DNA from: Cheilinus undulatus
Taxonomy: Eukaryota > Chordata > Actinopteri > Labriformes > Labridae
DNA: 64,000 bases
NCBI RefSeq assembly: GCF_018320785.1
Contig: NC_054877.1
Coordinates: 24,906,329 to 24,970,328, forward strand
Direction: 5' to 3'
Each line of letters begins with the position of its first letter. The stretch's first letter is position 1. The notes under the pieces were generated by a model. The model had not been told where the DNA came from and ran no database searches. It was given only the letters and a program-made list of their open reading frames with translations. The position numbers were made by a program, and so were the translations under genes. Positions 44,976-57,250 of the stretch are shown here, in pieces.

Positions 44976-45059
44976 AGACAATATGGGGCCTGCTGGAAAC
45001 AGATCACCGCTCCTCCTGCACACTCTCCGGTCAACCAGTCATCCAGCCTGTCTGCTCCG

Positions 45060-45240
45060 ACATCTCTGATTATCGATGATTCCATAATCAGACGGATAAA
45101 ATCAATATCAGCGATGACGTACTGCTTCCTCGGTGCCAAGGTTTTGGATTTGGTCCAACAAATCCCCACTCTTGTGAGTAAACATCCTCATGCAAAAAAA
45201 TTTTTTAATCCACATTGGCACAAATGACACTGCCAATCAG
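45060..45240 (+). pseudogene. LINE ORF1 fragment, SGNH-hydrolase-like
   Basis: Reads LIIDDSIIRRIKSISAMTYC, then FLGAKVLDLVQQIPTL and FLIHIGTNDTANQ. The (G/D)DS start block and the HIGTND block are the catalytic Ser block and the block III motif of SGNH esterases, which CR1- and L2-type LINEs carry in ORF1. The first block has DDS instead of GDS. There are stops and frame changes between the pieces, and the C-terminal catalytic DxxH block is lost by deletion. Confidence 0.65.
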
Positions 45241-47250
45241 AAGCAAAGAAAATTAAGAACAAAGGACAGGTCCAACCCCTGGTTCTCCACTGAACTATCA
45301 GTGATGTTCAGGGAATTAGACAAGGCTTGTCTCTGGCTAGACACTCCGGCAGAGCAGGTGATTGGCTTACTTTTAGACAACTCAGAAACAAATGTACATC
45401 CTCACTGCGAAAAGAAAAAGCAAATTATCATATGAAATAATGTTGAGCACCTCTTCAAATCCATCAAAATTCTGGAAAGCAGTTAAAACAAGTAAAAATA
45501 AGTCCTCCAATACAATTCCTACATTAAAAAAAGACTGCTTAATAGACAAAACTACTGAAATCTGCCTTGCCTTCAATGAACACTTTGCTGCTGCTGGGAA
45601 TCAATTTGACATGAAATACTCAGGATCCTCTGTTAGTAGTCAGCCTCTCACTCATGCTAAACCAGTAAACAGTACCTCTATGTTCACACTGCAGGCCCTC
45701 TCATCCTCTGGTGTGAGGGAGGCTCTTTCAGCTATTGATCATAGGAAAGCAAAAGGAGAGGACAATCTTGAACCATACTTTCAAAGCTCTGTGCACTTCT
45801 CATTGCTGAAAAAGTCACTTATCTGTTCAATCTCTCCATTATTACTGGAGTTGTCCCTCAGGTCTGGAAAACTGCTCATGTTGTTCCTTTACACAAAGGT
45901 GGTGATAGAAATAGTTGTGATAATTATCGACCAATCTCAAAACTGTCCTGTCTTGCAAAAATCCTGGAGTCATTAATCAGTATTCTGCTCAGATCATTCC
46001 TCTCAACAAACTGTATTTCACACCAGTCCGGTTTCAGAGCCAAGCACAGCACTGTGTCTGCCACTACATTAGTTATTAACAATACTGTGTCTGCCATTGA
46101 TAAAGGGAAATCCTATGCTGCTCTGTTTGTTGACACTGTTGATCATACTGTTCTTCTGCAGAGTTTAAGTGATGTTGCCTTTGATGACGTCTTTAAAACT
46201 GTTTCATGACTGTCTGTCAAACAGGCAACAGTATGAGAGTTTAAGAAATGTTCGCTCTCCATATTTACCTCTATCAAAGGGGGTCCCTCAAGGTTCAGTC
46301 TTGGGCCCCGTACTCTTCACTATCTATATCAATGACATTACATCTGTTTTATCACACTGTAATACTCACCTTTATGCTGATGACAGTTCTTTACTGCTTT
46401 GCTAACACAGCACAACTCGCCACTGGCTTACTAAAGTAAGAGCTTCACAAATTGCAAACTGCACTCTTTAATCTGAAATTAATTATGAACCCAGATAAAT
46501 CTAAATACATGCTTTTCACTCGATCCAGAGATCCTGCTGACAGTACTTCACACATTACAACTCTGGAAGGTCACAATATAAAAAAAAGAGTCACTCAGTA
46601 TAAATATCTCTGTAACTGGCTGGATCAACAATTCACATTTAAATCTCACATAAATTCACTTGTTATGAAATTAAGACAGAAATTAGGATATTTACACAGA
46701 CACAGAACTAATTTCCCTATGACCTGTAGAAAACAAGTTATTGAAGACACTTTTTTTACCGGTTTTAGAATGTATGGAGATGTGATCTACAGGCATGCTA
46801 TAGCTAGCTCGCTTAAACCACTAGACTCAGTAAATCATTCCACCCTAAGATTCAATACTGGTGACAGTGACTCAACTCACCTGCATCCTGTATGACAACG
46901 TGGGCTGGCCCTCACTATCAGTCAGACGAGACAGGCATTGGTTACTTTTTATTTATAAAGCTCTGTCTGGACATCTGCCGTTATACCTCACCTCTTTATT
47001 GAACGTGTCCACTAGCCATGATCAAACTTGTTCAAGTGACTGGATAATGCTTGATGTTCCAAGAATAAACATAAAAATTGGAGAAACATCTTTCAGCTTT
47101 TGTGCAGCCCACAGCTGGAATACTGTACAGCAAACACTAAAACTAAGCTCAGTTATTAACATAGGACAGTTTCAAAACATGATAAGGGACTACTATGTAC
47201 ATGTTTGTAACTGTTTTAGACTGTGCTCCACTTCCTGTGCCTACTCTTAA
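45240..47250 (+). pseudogene. LINE ORF2 reverse transcriptase, frameshifted
   Basis: Starts with RTKDRSNPWFSTELS, then KFWKAVKTSKN. The reverse-transcriptase core is spread over several frames: NYRPISKLSCLAKILE, SGFRAKHSTVSATTLVI, ALFVDTVDHTVLL, PLSKGVPQGSVLGPVLF and HLYADDSSLL (catalytic YADD). The C-terminal part includes GWPSLSVRRDRHWLLFIYKA and SFSFCAAHSWNTVQQ. Motif A is damaged: the usual FxDLSKAFDTVDH is FVDTVDH, a six-residue in-frame loss. Not functional. Confidence 0.82.
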
Positions 47251-47399
47251 GTATCTATGTCTATTTGCATTTGTGTTTCTTTCTCCTTGCTTACTTATTG
47301 TCTTGCATTTTTTGTTTTTATGTACTCTCGACGTCATTGCAAATGAGAGCACGCTCTCAATGGCATCTCGAGATTAAATAAAGGTTGAATGAATGAAAA

Positions 47400-48172
47400 A
47401 GCAGCCCCAGATCATCACACTACCACCACCATGTCTGACTGTTGGTATGATGCTCATTTGTTATGAAAGGCTGTTTGTTTTACACCACATGTAATGTTGT
47501 AAAAGTTCTACTTGTGTCTTATCATTCCACAGAATATTTCCCATTAAAGTCTTAGGGATCATCAGGATGTCTTTTGGCAAATTTTTGATCAGCTGGTTTT
47601 GGCCTCGGAGCTCTCCCATGGATGCCATTGTTGCCCAGTCTGTTATTGTTGAGTCATGAACACTGACCTTAACTAAGTCAACTGGGGCCTGCAGGTCTTT
47701 AGATGTTGTTCTGGGTTCTTTTGTGACCTCCTGGATGAGTCATCGTTGTACTCTTGGGGTCATTTCGGTTGGCTGACTACTCCTGAGAAGGTTCAGCACT
47801 GTTCCAAGTTTTCTCCATTTGTGGACAATGGCTCTCGCTGAGATTGGCTGGAGTTCTAAGGCCTTAGAAATGGCTTTGCAACACTTTCCAGACTGATAGA
47901 TGCCAATGACTTTGTTCTTGAGTTTCTTTAGATTATGACATTACCATATTGCTTTTTGAGATCTTTTGGCCTACTTTACTTTGTCACAAAGGATCTATTG
48001 AAGTGATTTCTTAATTTGACAGGTATAACAGTAATCAGGTCTGGGTGTGGCTGGTGAAACTTGGGTGTTATTTTTCTCATAGGGCCACATAGATTTGGAT
48101 GGCCTTTTTCCCTTAAAGGAAATCTAAAAACTGCATTTGTGGGCAATGTGCAAAACAATAAAAAAAAACAGG
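47400..48172 (-). mobile_element. Tc1-like transposon fragment, N-terminal half
   Basis: On the minus strand this encodes a degraded Tc1 transposase start: the helix-turn-helix region with IVHKWRKLGTVLNLL, then TPRVQR and VTKEPRTTSK-type text, and down to the block near 47400. The unrelated LINE tail abuts it on the left, and the catalytic half is missing. The terminus of the element is probably near 48160. Stops and frameshifts occur throughout. Confidence 0.78.
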
Positions 48173-50390
48173 AGGGAGGCACTGAAATGTAGTGAGGTAC
48201 TGTGTTAACAGAGAGTGGTTTTCTAAAGTGTTCCCAAGCCTACATTTAAATAATCATCGCAGAGTGATAAGAGTTGTTAATGCAATGCCGCTTATGGGGT
48301 CACAGGCCACAGGCATTTGTTAGTTTTCAGCCTTACCTCTTACTTGCAGAGATTTCTCCAGATTCCCTGAGTGTTTTGCACATGTTATGCACTGTAGATA
48401 GTAAAATCTCTAAATTGTTTTTGATTGCATGTTAAGGAATGTTGTTCATAAACTGTTAGACTTCAGAACCTTGAGCCATTGTTGACCGTGAATAGCTACA
48501 CCTTTAGGGAGTGTTCTTTTTATACCAAGTGCAATATTGTGACTTGGTAAAGCTCCACTAGAGGACATAAAACAGATTATTTCAGTGGAACATTTAGCTT
48601 AAAATTTAGCTTAACATCTGGGATTGTCCCCGCTCACAGTAAATATTTGAGAAATCATTTCAAATCCACTTGTGTTTTTCTCCATACACAATGATTTATA
48701 GTCATCATAGCATTATAAATGGTTGTAACCATGAAGCATCATTATGACTGTGACTGGAGCCTCAGGCTCACATGCTAGTCATTTACTCCTGAGGTAATGA
48801 CTGGTGAATGCAGTTTAATGTAGGCACAGAAAGCTCAAGGCAAACCATCCACATAACATGAAGACGTGTGTCTAGCCTCAGGCAGTGCTACGCTCCAGAA
48901 CATCACATCAGTCTGCCTTTCATACTGTTATCAGGCATCAAAAGCATTAATTGCCACAACAAGCCGTTATTAGGCTGCATCAGAGTCTGGCCTCATTGTT
49001 TGGGGATGTATAACTCCTAAAGTCCGGAGGGTTCTGAGCCTAGGCAGCCGTTTCTGCTCCACTTCACTCCAGTTGAGCCTGAAATGAAGAAAAACTGTCT
49101 CTACATTCATATTGCATAACATCCTCCTAGGGCATCTTCACTTTCATCACTGCTAACTATGTTTACAAGTAAAACAATTAGATGCCACAGTGTCAGTGAA
49201 GCTGCATTAGTCAGCTTTATCATAAGAATAATTATTTGATTAGGTTATGACAAGACAGCTACATTTATTTCACACAATAAACTCAGCAGATCCCATTAGT
49301 GAAATGTGCAGCTAATGCCAGTTTGCTGAATGTATCTGTAGATACATAATGCATCTTGTGTTCTGTCAGCGCTGATTAATGTTGTTTACAAGCTTTCGAG
49401 AAAAAAAAAAACAGACCTGAAACATAAAAAGACAGAAACTAAAATAAGAGCACAATAGATTTTTATTCAAATGAACATTTTCTTCACAAATGTGCATGTA
49501 CAAATGTTTTTCAGTAACACAATGAAATTTGATTTACGGTGACATTAGCTTCCTTTTCACATAAAGATGCAGTTCATTTTGTTGTAAGGCAACATAGGTG
49601 GTTTGTTTCCCATAGAATCAGTTGGTCTGATGTATTCAGGTACAGTAATAGTTAACAACTCTGATGCCAGACTGCTTTGAATACATTAAACAGTGTTCAT
49701 TAAATAGCGTACAAATTAACCATGAACACAATTTGGTCATCAAAGTGCAGTGACAGCTTTAGAAATAGGCTGCCAAAAACTAGAGATGCTGGTAAACATG
49801 GTTTGTCTCTTTGGTGAGTTTGAGTTAATGATGTGTTTTTTTTTATTATTTTGTATGAAAATATTTCACATCTATTGGATTGTGTTCTACTATGTTTACA
49901 TGACACGACAGCGTCGTGGAGAAAAGCACTGTTACCGCTGCTGAAGCTGTGAGGCTGATTTCAGAGATAGTTAAATGAAAAGGATCAAATATTTATAGAA
50001 ATAACCCTCAAGGTGATCAACATTGGAAATATGTCAGACCAAAAGAACAGCTGATCAATACTTGCTTAAAAATGGTCACAGAAATTCAGTATATTAACTT
50101 TAAACCCAACCCTAGATCCAGTGGATTTTATACATGTCAACATAATCACATATTTCAACAAATGATAGCAAACCAGCACAAAAAAAGAATAAAATAAAGC
50201 AACAGAAAACAGATATGTTTTCAAACAGGTCACTCGACGACATGGAAAGGAAGCTTTCTGGATGAAAGGTAGCTGAGAAGATCAAAACTTCAACCGTTTT
50301 CTGCAACTTCAAAAATTCGAGCGAGAGGTGTAGATGCAAGCAGCAGATCTCAGATGCCCCTTTTGCAGACTACTACAGTATTACCACCAC
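48173..50390. other. 2.2 kb intergenic stretch without recognisable gene
   Basis: No frame has recognisable domain content; no repeat family identified apart from the fragment starting near 50340. Confidence 0.4.
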
Positions 50391-50725
50391 CGTCTAGGGT
50401 TGGGATTTTTTTTCTTTCTGATACCAGTGCTAAATCAGTACTTTTTATACAGTGCCAGTGCCTGACGGTGCCTGAATCGAAACTTTTTAGATAGAAAAAG
50501 TGTGTCGAACATCAGTGGGAGAACAAAAGCTGTCTGGGTAGTGTAAATGATTCATTTTTATAAGATGCCATTCAAACATGGGATAAGAAAAAGAAAATTG
50601 TGTGACTTCTGTACATTTTTCTTGCCGTCATTTGGGGTGGCAGGGGGTCGTATTGGGGTGGTTGGATATCAAAATGAAGAATTGATACCTCTGTCGGTAC
50701 CTGATTTCGATACTCATCCCTATCA
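50340..50725. repeat. Dispersed repeat with GATACC words, preceded by a GCTA-family end fragment
   Basis: ATCTCAGATGCCCCTTTTGC at 50346-50365 resembles the GCTA-family end. From 50396 the sequence CTAGGGTTGGGATTTTTTTT through GGTACCTGATTTCGATACTC to CATCCCTA shows opposed termini TAGGGTTGGGAT and ATCCCTA and internal GATACC words, as in fish hAT-like repeats. No target duplication was found. Confidence 0.5.
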
Positions 50726-50789
50726 TCAGGATGGAAGTAGCCTGATTTGCAGATACAATGTATTTCCAGTTTTTAATGTTGCTACATGA

Positions 50790-51190
50790 AGATTGGCCTC
50801 ATTAGCATTAGCTACATAGGAAAGCTGGTGTAGCTACATAAGCTACGTAGCTGACCACAAAGGTAGTGTAAGCTTTAGCCAGCATAGCTAAAGCTAACAT
50901 AGCTATGTAAGTAATGCAGTTAATGTAGCAATGTTATCCTTGGCAATGTTAGCTTTAGCTATGTAATCTAATGTAGCTTTGATAGCTTTAGCTTGACTTG
51001 CTGGTTAAATTTCATGGGTGAACTTTAACTTTTTTTTTTTTTTTTCGGTTCGCAGACTGATTTATTGGCTATATTAAACATTTTACAATCAGGTTTTCCA
51101 TGTCTTGTTTTAACTTTTAACTTCTGGTGTCTGAGCCCTAACCTAAGCCCTTACCCTGAATGTAACCAGAAGTTTAATCTGATTCTGTGT
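50790..51190. repeat. GCTA-rich family copy with conserved module
   Basis: AGCTACATAGGAAAGCTGGTG and many AGCTA words to 51005 are followed by CAGACTGATTTATTGG, TTTTACAATCAGGTTTTCC and ACTTTTAACTTCTGGTG. This is the reverse complement of the non-GCTA module at 19880-20020. Confidence 0.7.
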
Positions 51191-52760
51191 TGGAAGTTTT
51201 TGCCTACTGCTCAACATGTTGACTCCTAATTAAGTAATGGATGGAAATACACATAAATGTACTGTAGGACAAACAGAACCAGGCTACACTTCTGATGATT
51301 TGTAGCCTAACAATAACAAAGACACACAAAGGAGCATCAACATAAGAGACTGGGCTTGTAGCATAATGCATGCTTTTTTGTATCCGATATCATTATCCTT
51401 CTCTGTGACTTTGCAGAAAAGACAAGCACTTTAGAGTTTGAGACTGCAGATAGATGCTTGGTGCTCCTGTTTTTGTGTGAGCGGCCTGGGGAGATGAAAG
51501 AGTTGGTATTAGAGGAAATTGGTGCCCACTCGTTAAACTTCCTCCCTCTTGAACCAGTGGCTAAGTTGTGATGCTCATTAAAAGAGGGATTTCATAAAGC
51601 CAAAATAAATTAATTAACTTCACTGTGCCTGCACTTACCATACATACACATAATAACAAAAATGAAATAAAGAAATGAGTGAGAGTGTTTTGTATCTTAT
51701 CTCGCCTCCTCTTCCATCAGCCTCAGGGACCTCAAGCACATTAGAGCTAAAATTGCTCTGTACGTTCACACTCTCCAAAACAATACCAGTGAAATAGGAA
51801 GCAAAAAGGAATGGTGGAAACGAATACCTGGACCAGAAAGAAAGCTCTGCTTGTACAAAAGAAGAAAACAATGCTTACAATTGTACATAACCGCACGACA
51901 AGCTTCACTTTGTATGAAATCACTTATTAAAGAATACTTCTTTGAGGACACATTATAAAGGCTCCACTTGAATGGCTTGTTTTTATAAAAAGTCACCACT
52001 TCACATTGACCGAATATGTTCCTTAATGCTATGGGGTGAAGAACACTTGCTAGTTTCACACAAAATTATTTTTCATCCCTCTCAGCGAGAGTCACTACTA
52101 AATTTTACACCTTTTTTTGTTGATATTTTACCCAGGTTAACCGTCTCTTTCCCTGAAGCCTCTTTCCTTACTGTCAAAAGCAGCTGCTGAGGCCAAAAAG
52201 CAGTTTACTCAAAGAGCATTTTAATATTCCCTACACACAAATGTCTTTTTCTAGCCACATTTTGAGTGAATCTTGGTTGACGTGTCTAATTATACTGCCT
52301 GAATTCCTCGTCGCCCACCCACTGAGTAAGAATGAAGCAGATGCTTACAAGTGTGTGAGCTGTTATAAAGTATCCTGCTGCAAATCCAGTGGGATAATCT
52401 TAGTTCATTAAAAAGCAGCAGGCATTAAGATGACAACACTGTAAGATCAGACGACGAGACTTACTTTGACAGCTTGATGATGAGGCCAGATGCTCTAATC
52501 TCCCGGAAAACTCAGAACCTTCACCTCATGTACCGCATGTTTAAGGAGATGAAACCTCCTGAATCGTTCTTTTTTTCAGTCATTCTTCATGTGCAGCAAA
52601 AGGTGCATCTTTTGATGCTATTTTTCCCCACAAGACAACAGAAACATCCCTGGCTTTGTGATCTTGTGCGAGGAATGAGTCCACTCTGTAAATTATTATC
52701 CAGAACATAAAGTCTGTTCTTTAAGATGTTGTGTTGGAGATTGTGTGCTTATCCCTCTGG
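51191..52760. other. Region between genes, probable 3' UTR of the receptor and intergenic DNA
   Basis: The receptor transcript should end somewhere here on the minus strand, but no polyadenylation signal could be chosen with confidence. No other coding sequence recognised. Confidence 0.35.
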
Positions 52761-55240
52761 TCACACGGCCGTGGTCTGTTTGATGCTGTGGAAGCTGACC
52801 CTGGTTGGAGATGTGGGGATGGACATGGCTCGGGCCACTCGCACCCGCAATGCGTGGTTGTCCTGCCAGCGGTGCCACCGTTTCCTCACTGCAGAACGTA
52901 CCTGAAATGCACAAATTGAATGTATATTTCAACACATTTTAAAATGTAATTTATTGCCTCTTTTTTGGTAGCAAACAATAGTATTTATCTGTGACAAATT
53001 TGTGCAAATAAAAGCCATTACAAACACAGATAAAACCCACTAGTCCTTACAAGAAGAGACCGTAACAGCTCTCTTTGGACCAGAGCTTCCATGATCCAGT
53101 GTTCACCAGTTTTAGAGAGTTGTTGCACAAATAATCCAAACTTTCTCTCATTTTAAACCCTCTTTACCTATTTTACTAGACCATGCAAACTTTTGCTGTG
53201 CTTTTTAAGTTTTCAGCTTGCTAGATTTGTACATCCTTTGTGCATTTGCTGCAGTCTCAATCCAAAATTTGGGCTTTGGACTTGCAACAAGCAAGACAAT
53301 GACTCAAACCAGGACACTAAGTCAATCCATCCCAGCACACAGCTGCCTGTAAACAGAGGGAGAAGAAGGCAGGTCTTTTAAGTCGGTGAGTAATTGGGTC
53401 CACTCGGCTTCGTTCTGTAAGGATATATCCAAAATAGGCTCAAGATTGATACAGATAAGGGGATTTAAATCAATACAGCACAGCTTGTACTGCAATACTC
53501 TGAACAGTAGCTGCCTGCCTTTAACTCCCCTTATTCAGTCGTAAACTCTTCAGCTGACCTGACCAGCAGGGAAACAAAGCAGTCATGGCAGGAGAGGATG
53601 AAAACTTTGTAGTAGTGGATGTGTTGGCCTCTTTAAGTCTAACAGTCAGTGATGCAGTTTCAATAATTCGCAGCTGGGCCTCAGACGAACAAGGCTCATC
53701 TAATAACCAGTGAGTTAAACTCAAAGTTTATATTGTTCTCAGATTTCCCCAAAACATGTCTGTAAAGTTTGTTTCTGAATAAACACTTTAGTATAAGATT
53801 TTTGCACGTCTGAAAACCCCTGGTCTGGGAGATTGATGGCTCAAATCTTAGTTAGGTCCATAAATTTGGATAAAATCCTCTGTAACCTTGTAACATCAGG
53901 AGTGCCACACCCATTTCCTGAGAGGGGCGTGTTCAGGGGCGGGGTCAGACAGATCAGTAAAATTTAAAGCTACAGACACAGAATGGCTCATTCTGAGCAG
54001 AGCTGAAACAGAAGGGGTTTCAGACATGCAAAAATCTTATACTAGAGTGTTTTTCTCAGCAACAAACTTCACAGACGTGTTTTTTGGGGACATCTGAGAA
54101 CAATACAGACTTGTCCTAAAAGGGTAAAATATGTCCCCTGTACATAACTGTACTAGCATGGTGACTCAAATCACAATTCCTCATCAAATTAAGCACCTCT
54201 CCACCCCCGAGTTTTATTCATATGAAGGCCGGGAGAGGGCACCAAGAGGGTCCTTCATTTCTCACAATTACTGACAAATGAGTAATCAAAGGGCATTAAA
54301 CATCCTCCACAGCTGGAATTCAAGCAATTTGCTTTCATATTAATTTGAGGAAAATGACAGAGCTCTGTAAGATAAATATTTTGGCCAACATAAAAAGGCC
54401 ACAGTTGGAACCAAAAGTCCTTTTGCTTTTTCCTCTTTATGTAGGCTAACTGATGCAACTGCTTGAACCTGACACTTTTCAAAACTACAAGATAAGTATA
54501 AAACAAAATCATATCTAAACTGATCCAGGAAATTCATCAGGGGTTTTGTGAAGATCCTATATAGAGAAAAACATGACAAATTAATGGAATTCATAAATGA
54601 CACTGTTAAAGCTGCAGTGACTCACCTCTCCATTTAGAAAGCAGTAAAACACGGACACAAAGAACCCCTGCAGAAAGAGACGCATTCCTGTTAAATCAGG
54701 CTGTAAAACAGCATAAAAGTCAGATAGCAGCTTAATTAGACATCAGAGAATTCAGACTAGGAAAGACAAAAAGAATAAAAGAAATTAGGCATTACATTAT
54801 TTAACTACATTTTGTCATGCCTCATAAAATTTGTATCATTGAAGATCTGCTTTTATCATTTTACACTATTTTTAACTCGAATAAGAAAAAACAAAGGGCC
54901 AGAAATGATTCCCTTGTTTCTTCTGACTACTCAAAACAGGAGGCAAGAGGATGATAATGTGTATTCACAGACAGGTGTTACTTCAGATTACAACTGTGAA
55001 AGTTGTTCTGAAATATGTGACACGGATGTTGTTTAAAATGTCATCAGGGAACAGTGGGATCTGCTGTGTTTCTTCACACCGATGCATATGATCTTATATC
55101 TTACCTGAAATGACTGCAAAAACGAGTTAAAATAGATGAAAACGATTTGTGAGATGTCGTCCTCTCCTGGATTCACAAAGAAGAGCATGTAGGTGATGCC
55201 CAGCAGCGGTAAGAGGACCAGTGTTGCTTTCACAGCTTTC
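52761..55240 (-). CDS. crhr2: Corticotropin-releasing hormone receptor, CRHR2 type, last three coding exons
   Basis: Class B G-protein-coupled receptor for CRH/urocortin peptides at the plasma membrane. Minus-strand exons: 55105-55240 (136 bp), 54626-54667 (42 bp) and 52761-52901 (141 bp), all with AG/GT borders. They encode 105 residues: [20 protein letters not shown] (TM6), [14 protein letters not shown] (third extracellular loop), [20 protein letters not shown] (TM7), [20 protein letters not shown] (helix 8 and tail) and [16 protein letters not shown]. The C-terminal TAV fits a class I PDZ ligand. Residues EDD, SQI, LQSFQ and NGE favour CRHR2 over CRHR1 (EDE, LESFQ, NSE). Earlier exons were not found up to 64000 and must lie beyond the right edge, so that intron exceeds 8.7 kb. 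Confidence 0.93.
53731..54105. mobile_element. 375-bp foldback MITE in the last receptor intron
   Basis: The left end TATTGTTCTCAGATTTCCCC, continuing through GTCTGTAAAGTTTGTTTCTG and AGTATAAGATTTTTGCA, is matched by the reverse complement of the right end over about 90 bp. The centre holds TTTCCTGAGAGGGGCGTG and TTAAAGCTACAGACACAGAA, words of a common fish MITE. Target duplication unresolved. Confidence 0.8.
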
Positions 55241-55320
55241 CTGTGAAGACAGAGACAGAATATTAAACACCTCAGTGAGTAAGTAAGTACAGTGAGAGCT
55301 TGGATTCAGCCTGAGCTGGT

Positions 55321-55880
55321 TTTAGAAAAAAAAAAAAAAAAGTATCTTTCTGTGTCAGTGGAAAAGAGGAAAATTTCATCCACCTGCACAAAGATATACA
55401 CAAACAAACACTGCTTCACTTGAAAATATATCAGTACATTAGCAGAGACATCAACAGCTGTTTGAAGATAAGGAATGTAATTTGTCTTAAAGCTCCTGTG
55501 GAAGTTTTGCTGATAAACAAGCTGAGATTAACACTGATTCCTACATCCAAAGGCAAATCAGACCATCAGTTCAAAATTTGAGTTTCTTTTTAATAACTGC
55601 TATAAGGTAGTCGTCAGATGAAATGATATACTGGATAAAACATGGATGTTATGTCACTGATATCACCCACTGGTTTCTAATGCAGAAGGGAGGGATGTAA
55701 TTCACCAGTAATATGTTTTATTATTAATTTATTATTCTGCTTTATTCTTAAAAAAGTCTGGTGGTTACATTCATGAAATAACCACATTACAAACATTTCA
55801 GACTTACATTTCATAAATAAACCAGAAACGGTTTGATGCCTAATCCTAGATAAACTTAAGTATAAACCTGTTTAGAAGTA
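55321..55880. other. Receptor intron, unannotated part
   Basis: Contains a 17-A run near 55325; nothing else recognised. Confidence 0.35.
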
Positions 55881-57250
55881 GCTATGCAAACAGCAGCTTG
55901 CTTCAGCTTTTCTAGCTTTAACTAAAGCTAACATATTTTCTAACTACCTAGTTAATGGTACTTTGTAAGCCGTTGTAGTTACATTTGATTTAGATAAAGC
56001 TAATGAAATTAAAACAAGTCATCGTTTGCGTTATTACTTCATTACCGTAATAGTTTTCAAAAACGTAGCTTCATCCAATGGAGCATTTGCTGTAACTTTA
56101 GTTATGACTCTCATTATCTGTCAGACGCTTTAGATTTAGCTTCATTAGCAACACAGCTTACATTAGCTATGCAGCTTACGTTAGCTATGCAGCTCGCGTG
56201 GCTAACATCAACATGTTAGCTTTAGATTGAGCTATGTCACCTAGGTAGCTAACATAGGTAATGTAGCAACATTATCTTTGTAGTTAGTCTAGTTGTTGTT
56301 TTCTGTAAGCAGACTGTTAATTCGGCTTTATTATATGTAGTTAATATTACAACATAAGCCAATTCAGCCATGTTAAATTCAGCTAAAACTATGAAACTAA
56401 AGCAAACCATCATTAGCATAATTAGTTCAAAATGGTTATAGCTTAAGCAAATGTAGTATATGCCAATGCAACTTCATTTGCTGTAGCCTTAGTTATGTAG
56501 CTTGTAATCTAACTAATGTAGCTTCTTTAGCTTAGATTGAACTGCATTAGCTACACAGCCTACATTAGCTTTGCATATGCAGCTCACAAGGCTAGTATAG
56601 CTATGTTGGCTTTAGATTTAGCTATATGCATGGCTATCTTAGCTAACATTGTACATTATCTATGTAGTTAAGGTAGTTAGTTGTTTTCTGTAAGCTGACT
56701 TTTTTTCAGCTTTATTATATGTAGTTAACGTTACTAAATAAGTCAATATAGCTACTTTAAATTCAGAAAGCTAATGAAGCTAAAGCAAGCCATTGTTAAG
56801 TCTTTAATGGGTATAGCTTTAGCAAACAAAGCATAATCTAACATAGCTAATGTAGCTTAATTTGCTCTAGCTGTATTGATGTAGTTATATTACCTACATA
56901 GCTAAAGTAGCTTTTTTAGCTCTAGATTTAGTTACAATAGCTACATTACCTATGTAGCTACTGTGGCTAACTTAGCTATCTTAGCTTTATATTTAGCTAC
57001 ATTTTCCACATAACTAACTTGCTCATGTAGCTATGTTATCTATTTAGCTAATGTAGCATCATTAGCTCCAGTCTTGGCTACGTTAGCTGTGTTAGAATGA
57101 TTAAATGGAGGACAAGCTTTTTTCCTGTGTCAGTCTGTTCACTCAACTTTATTAAATGTTTTATAATCTGGTTTTGCAGGTCCCTTTTTCACTTTGAACT
57201 TTTGGGTTCCTAACCCAATTGTCATTTTTTGGAACTGAACTATTTATTTC
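55880..57250. repeat. Longest GCTA-rich tract, 1.2 kb, with conserved module at its right end
   Basis: AGCTA/TAGCT words recur from 55880 to 57105 with much divergence (ACATTAGCTATGCAGCTTACG, CTAACATAGGTAATGTAGC). The right end has CAGTCTGTTCACTCAACTTT, TTTTATAATCTGGTTTTGCA and AACTTTTGGGTTCC, the conserved module in the same orientation as at 51040-51190. It lies in the long receptor intron. Confidence 0.75.

Larger units (their letters stand above)
44976..47399 (+). mobile_element. Internally deleted Jockey/CR1-superfamily LINE with SGNH-type ORF1 fragment
   Basis: The plus strand carries, in order, an ORF1 fragment, a reverse transcriptase and a 3' end, then a tail ATTAAATAAAGGTTGAATGA at about 47373-47395. 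The text near the tail (TCATTGCAAATGAGAGCACG) is typical of fish LINEs of this kind. The endonuclease domain is missing: ORF1 text runs straight into post-endonuclease ORF2 text near 45240. Many frameshifts mark a dead copy. Assignment to a named family (Rex, L2, CR1) was not possible without a search. Confidence 0.8.

Noticed and set aside
52761..55240. Assignment of the receptor to crhr1
   Set aside because: Visible residues (EDD, SQI, LQSFQ, NGE, QTTAV) fit CRHR2 better, though the myl4-like linkage would fit crhr1; kept as the alternative to test.
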